DNA from: Chitinophaga eiseniae
Lineage (GTDB): Bacteria; Bacteroidota; Bacteroidia; Chitinophagales; Chitinophagaceae
Direction: 5' to 3'
Length of the DNA: 64,000 nucleotides
Assembly: GCF_012641265.1 (NCBI RefSeq)
Contig: NZ_JABAHZ010000002.1
Coordinates: 496,001-560,000 of the forward strand
A model generated the notes under the pieces. The model made no database searches, was not told the origin of the DNA, and saw only the letters and a program-made list of their open reading frames with translations. Positions within the stretch are counted from its first letter, which is position 1. Each line of letters starts with the position of its first letter. This document shows, piece by piece, positions 60,739 through 64,000 of this stretch. Both the position numbers and the translations under genes were made by a program.

Positions 60739-61746
60739 CTAAAGTCCGGCTTGAGCACTGATCTCTAACATCCGCTCAATTGGCTTTTTAGCCGCTATTC
60801 GCAGGTTTTCTTCCATCATAATTTCTGGTTGTTCATACTCCATACACAGGTACAACTTTTCCAGGGTGTTTAATTTCATATGTGGACAATCGTTGCAAGC
60901 ACATGCATTGTTGGGAGGAGCTGGAATAAAAGTCTTACCCGGATTTTCTTTTTGCATCTGGTGAAGAATACCCGTTTCAGTTACCACGATATATTCCTGG
61001 GCATCGTCTTTATGACTAAACTTCAACAGCCCGGTGGTGGACCCGATGTAATCCGCGATGGCCAATACTGCAGGTTCGCACTCCGGATGCGCTATCACTT
61101 TGGCTTTGGGGTGACGGATCTTCAGTTTGGTAATCTTTTCCAACGAGAAAATTTCGTGTACCATGCAGGCGCCATTCCACAAAACCATGTCTCTACCCGT
61201 TTTTTTGATCAAATAAGCCCCTAAATTCCGGTCCGGGGCAAATATGATGGGCTGATTGTGAGGGACGCTTTCGATGATTTTTTCGGCATTAGAGCTGGTG
61301 CAAATGATATCGCTGAGTGCCTTGATACCCGCAGAGCAGTTGATGTAGGAAATCACGATATGATCAGGGTAACGGTCTCTGAACTTCTTAAACAGCTCAG
61401 GAGGTGCACTATCAGCCAATGAACACCCCGCTTTCAGGTCGGGAAGCAGTACTTTTTTCTGAGGGCTCAAAATTTTCGCTGTCTCCGCCATAAAGTGAAC
61501 CCCAGCAAAAACAATCATATCTGCATCGGTTTGAGCGGCCTGCTGGCTCAACCCTAAACTGTCTCCGATGTAGTCTGCGATATCCTGGATATCCGGTTCC
61601 TGGTAATAGTGCGCCAGGACAATGGCATTTTTCTTCTTTTTTAAATTTTCAATCGCTTCAAACAAATCCAGTGAAGGATCGACTGCTATATCCAAAAATC
61701 CATTGTGTTGCAAATTTTTTTTCGCTTCAGCGATTTCCATAATCAT
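60739..61746 (-). CDS. nadA: quinolinate synthase A
   Basis: A 335-residue NadA. The [4Fe-4S] ligands are Cys in [16 protein letters not shown] and CACNDCPHM, and [26 protein letters not shown] is the N-terminal signature. It condenses iminoaspartate and dihydroxyacetone phosphate to quinolinate. nadB and nadC are not adjacent; instead two gene-free regions with DnaA boxes flank it. A second Met two codons downstream is an alternative start. Confidence 0.96.
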   Translation of the reverse strand: MIMEIAEAKKNLQHNGFLDIAVDPSLDLFEAIENLKKKKNAIVLAHYYQEPDIQDIADYIGDSLGLSQQAAQTDADMIVFAGVHFMAETAKILSPQKKVLLPDLKAGCSLADSAPPELFKKFRDRYPDHIVISYINCSAGIKALSDIICTSSNAEKIIESVPHNQPIIFAPDRNLGAYLIKKTGRDMVLWNGACMVHEIFSLEKITKLKIRHPKAKVIAHPECEPAVLAIADYIGSTTGLLKFSHKDDAQEYIVVTETGILHQMQKENPGKTFIPAPPNNACACNDCPHMKLNTLEKLYLCMEYEQPEIMMEENLRIAAKKPIERMLEISAQAGL

Positions 61747-61779
61747 AGCTATATACTTATTTATTTATTTAAAAGAAAA

Positions 61780-61798
61780 AGCCCACTACTATTAGGGC
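61780..61798 (-). terminator. hairpin with T tract upstream of nadA
   Basis: AGCCC and GGGCT form a 5-bp stem; on the minus strand it is followed by TTTTTCTTTT, about 33 bp before the nadA ATG. It could be the terminator of a leader transcript (attenuator). Confidence 0.4.
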
Positions 61799-62377
61799 TG
61801 TGAATATGTGGAAATTTAATTTCCGGCACTTGTACAAATGTAGTTGTTATTCCTTTTTACTGTGCTTTCCACATGAAATTAACATGCTCTTCCCGCGTCA
61901 TTACTGGATTTTCTTACTTTCATCCACATACGTGGATATCGTTGTTCGTGAAAATCTTTTTCGTCAACAGTGTATTAGGAAAATGTTAAAAGAAGCCATT
62001 TACTATCCACAAAATCACACTTGGATTTTTAAGGGTAAATTTAACCACAATAACAAAATTAGTTTTACCTGTGAACAAAGGCACCTTTTCCCACCTTATT
62101 TTGCGTTTTACAGGGGTTTTTACACATCAACTGTGGAAAAAAACAGACGGGGAATGAAAAATGGTCAAAATGCATACCGTGCTGAAATAGGCTTGTTTTA
62201 TTCACATTTTTATGTGGATTGCCGAAATAGGTTTTTTAACAATTGTGAATAACCGGATAGCAACCATTTAGCCGGAATTTTACATAAAATGTAGCAATGA
62301 CTGGGGTTTAAAACAGGAGAAAGGGAAGTAAAAAGGAGGTTGCTGATAATTGATTCATGTGGAAAACCTGTGAATGA
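61799..62377. other. DnaA-box cluster between nadA and the ppiD-like gene
   Basis: Two exact DnaA boxes TTATTCACA lie at 62198-62206 (+) and 62244-62252 (-). One-mismatch boxes are at 61799, 62003, 62041, 62070, 62132, 62358 and 62369. The stretch is AT-rich with no credible gene. The flanking genes diverge from it. This is a strong oriC candidate. Confidence 0.65.
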
Positions 62378-62450
62378 TACATAGTCCACAAAAGTGTTAT
62401 AAGCAGCTGAAACTCAATACAGGAAAGGCTTTCAAAGAGAAAAATACTCT

Positions 62451-62482
62451 TTTGCAGTTACAGTTATTTTATTCTATTTTTG
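62451..62482 (+). promoter_or_regulatory. consensus promoter of the ppiD-like gene
   Basis: TTTG (62451-62454)-N20-TATTTTTG (62475-62482) is a perfect -33/-7 pair, 30 bp before the ATG at 62513. Confidence 0.75.
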
Positions 62483-62512
62483 CTATCCTTAAAAATGTAG
62501 ACTATATAATAT

Positions 62513-64000
62513 ATGTCAGTAATTCAGAAAATCAGGGACAAGTACGCCGTCATGATCGTTGTAGTGATTTGCCTGGCTATTGTTAGTTTCCTGTTGCAGG
62601 ATGCCTTTTTCGGCAAAAGTTCTCTAACCCGTCGCAGCACGAGCGTTGGAAAAGTAAACGGTGAAGATCTGGACTTGTCAGATTACCAACGCCGCATTCA
62701 GGACGCAGAAAACAACGCGCGTCAACAAATGCCTAATATTGACGAACAAACCCGTCAATATATCCGCGAACAGGTTTGGAACCAGTTTCTGAATGAAAAA
62801 ATTATGCAGGCTCAGTACGAAAAGCTGGGTATCGTAGTAACTGAAGCGGAAGTGGTAGATCAGATCAGAGGTAAAAATCCGAACCCGGTGGTTGTACAAC
62901 AATTTACCCGTGACGGACAATTTGATCGTAATGCATTGCAGCAGGCTATTTCACAAGCCGGCAGCAACCCACAGGTACGTGAAGGTTTCCACCAATTGGA
63001 ATCCTATATTGCTAAATACCAGGAGCAACTGAAATATACGACGCTGGTGAAGCAGGGTGTATATTATCCAAAATGGTTGGCAAAACAACAACAGGATGAT
63101 AATAGCCAAACAGCCACTGTTTCTTATGTAAGTGTGCCTTACGCTACTATTGGTGATTCCACTATTAAGATTACTGATGCAGAACTGAACCGATTTATCC
63201 AGGATCACAAACAGCTCTTTAAAGTAGAAGAATCCCGTAAGGTAGAATATGTATCCTTCGATGCTATCCCTTCTGCCGCTGATTCTGCCGCTGCCATTTC
63301 ACAGATTGTAGCTATGAAAGCAGAGCTGGATACCACTAAAGATGTGGCTGGTTTTATCAATCGTAATTCTGATATTAAATATTTCGACGGCTATATTTCT
63401 AAAAATGAATCCAAAATTCCGATGAAAGATTCTATCGTGAATCTGCCAGTAGGTGAAATATTTGGACCATATTATGATAACAACCTGATCGTTTATGCGA
63501 AAATGGTAGATCGTAAGAATATGCCGGATAGCGTAAAAGTTCGTCATATCCTGATTGCGTCCGGTGCACAGGGTGGTATACCAGATTCTATAGCTAAGAA
63601 ACGTGCAGATAGCATTGAAGTAGCTGTAAAAGGTGGCGCCGACTTTAAAGCGCTCGTGGCCCAGTATTCCGATGATCCAGGTAGCAAACAAACTGGTGGA
63701 GAATATGATTTAACTCCATCGTCCCAATTTGTTCCTGAATTTAAAGCATTTGCTTTCGATGGTACCAAAGGCCAGATCAAAACAGTGAAAACCCAGTTTG
63801 GTTATCACGTAATGCAGATCATGGATCAGAAGAATATCGGTCCGGCTGTTAAAGTGGCTTACCTCGGTAAATCTGTAGATGCCAGCAAGGAAACAAACAA
63901 TGCTGCTTTTGGCGCTGCCAGCGATTTCGCAGGAAAAGCCCGTTCGCAAGCTGCATTTGAGAAAACAGTACAGGAAGGAAAACTGAATAAAAGAATTGCG
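62513..64000 (+). CDS. ppiD: PpiD/SurA-like periplasmic peptidylprolyl isomerase, partial
   Basis: The first 496 residues of a gene that continues past the right edge; the frame is open from ATG 62513 to 64000. A membrane anchor (about residues 13-30, YAVMIVVVICLAIVSFLLQDAFF) is followed by a SurA-N-like domain (to about 180) and a parvulin domain (about 340-440; VKVRHILIASG...ADFKALVAQYSDDPGSKQTGGEYDLTPSSQFVPEFKAFAF...TQFGYHVMQI). PpiD-type anchored chaperones help outer-membrane and periplasmic proteins fold. Confidence 0.92.
   Translation, partial: MSVIQKIRDKYAVMIVVVICLAIVSFLLQDAFFGKSSLTRRSTSVGKVNGEDLDLSDYQRRIQDAENNARQQMPNIDEQTRQYIREQVWNQFLNEKIMQAQYEKLGIVVTEAEVVDQIRGKNPNPVVVQQFTRDGQFDRNALQQAISQAGSNPQVREGFHQLESYIAKYQEQLKYTTLVKQGVYYPKWLAKQQQDDNSQTATVSYVSVPYATIGDSTIKITDAELNRFIQDHKQLFKVEESRKVEYVSFDAIPSAADSAAAISQIVAMKAELDTTKDVAGFINRNSDIKYFDGYISKNESKIPMKDSIVNLPVGEIFGPYYDNNLIVYAKMVDRKNMPDSVKVRHILIASGAQGGIPDSIAKKRADSIEVAVKGGADFKALVAQYSDDPGSKQTGGEYDLTPSSQFVPEFKAFAFDGTKGQIKTVKTQFGYHVMQIMDQKNIGPAVKVAYLGKSVDASKETNNAAFGAASDFAGKARSQAAFEKTVQEGKLNKRIA

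Noticed and set aside
61800-62252. 150-residue open frame between nadA and the ppiD-like gene
   Set aside because: Composition is unlike a protein (rich in Phe, Tyr, His, Cys) and the DNA is full of DnaA-box-like repeats; it is better explained as origin DNA.

Overview
The window reads as part of a Bacteroidota chromosome, most likely a Chitinophaga-like member of Chitinophagaceae. The evidence is lineage-typical gene content (a fused E1 alpha/beta 2-oxoacid dehydrogenase, M56-TonB_C hybrid, ECF sigma with a membrane-anchored barrel partner, Amj-type flippase, Kdo8N genes), promoters of the TTG-N18-21-TAnnTTTG type, and an unusual number of long intergenic hairpins. The species call is inference. 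No phage, insertion sequence, CRISPR array or rRNA operon was seen. Gene density is high except near the right end.

Layout. 1-6.6 kb: truncated PBP4-type peptidase, a Gfo/Idh/MocA oxidoreductase, an FGE-sulfatase (SUMF1) protein, a TAT-exported sugar-isomerase-like TIM barrel, a small holin-like protein and the fused E1 dehydrogenase. 6.7-11.4 kb: macro domain and NYN-LOTUS genes (an operon), dps, an MFS exporter, rmuC. 11.5-14.6 kb: kdnA-kdsB-kdnB, which should make and activate 8-amino-Kdo for lipid A. 14.7-22 kb: envelope proteins (CAP lipoprotein, GH25), a radical SAM/SPASM protein, a BlaI/M56 pair with a three-site operator, and a YtxH/holin-like operon. 22-26.4 kb: AI-2E family transporter, nadD, and paaABCD of phenylacetyl-CoA epoxidase. 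26.5-34.2 kb: secreted peptidases, feoB, a PadR/PspC pair. 34.5-44 kb: SulP transporter with beta-carbonic anhydrase, an aminotransferase, GDP-mannose and Kdo precursor genes, recQ, DUF3050. 44.1-55.2 kb: tRNA-Phe, amj, an HxlR/oxidoreductase pair, GH36 alpha-galactosidase, a CruF-like carotenoid protein, cardiolipin synthase, and an ECF sigma operon.

The right end (55.5-64 kb) looks like the replication-origin domain. mnmG and ybeY are separated by an 880-bp gap holding four perfect copies of a 16-bp parS-type palindrome, TGTTCCACGTGGAACA. feoA follows, then 1.6 kb without genes, nadA, 0.77 kb without genes, and a ppiD-like gene that runs off the window. The two gene-free stretches contain five exact DnaA boxes and many near matches. 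The 1.6-kb stretch also holds an array of about 82-bp degenerate repeats, each carrying an inverted pair ATTCTCA-N17-TGAGAAT with fixed geometry. I recognise no described element in this array; it is the most interesting signal in the window.

The genes fit a free-living Gram-negative with an elaborate envelope: Kdo (kdsD, kdsB), 8-amino-Kdo (kdnAB), GDP-mannose, lipid II flipping (amj), cardiolipin, and several secreted peptidases and glycosidases. Coordinates of start codons were adjusted by hand wherever an upstream TTG or GTG was implausible.
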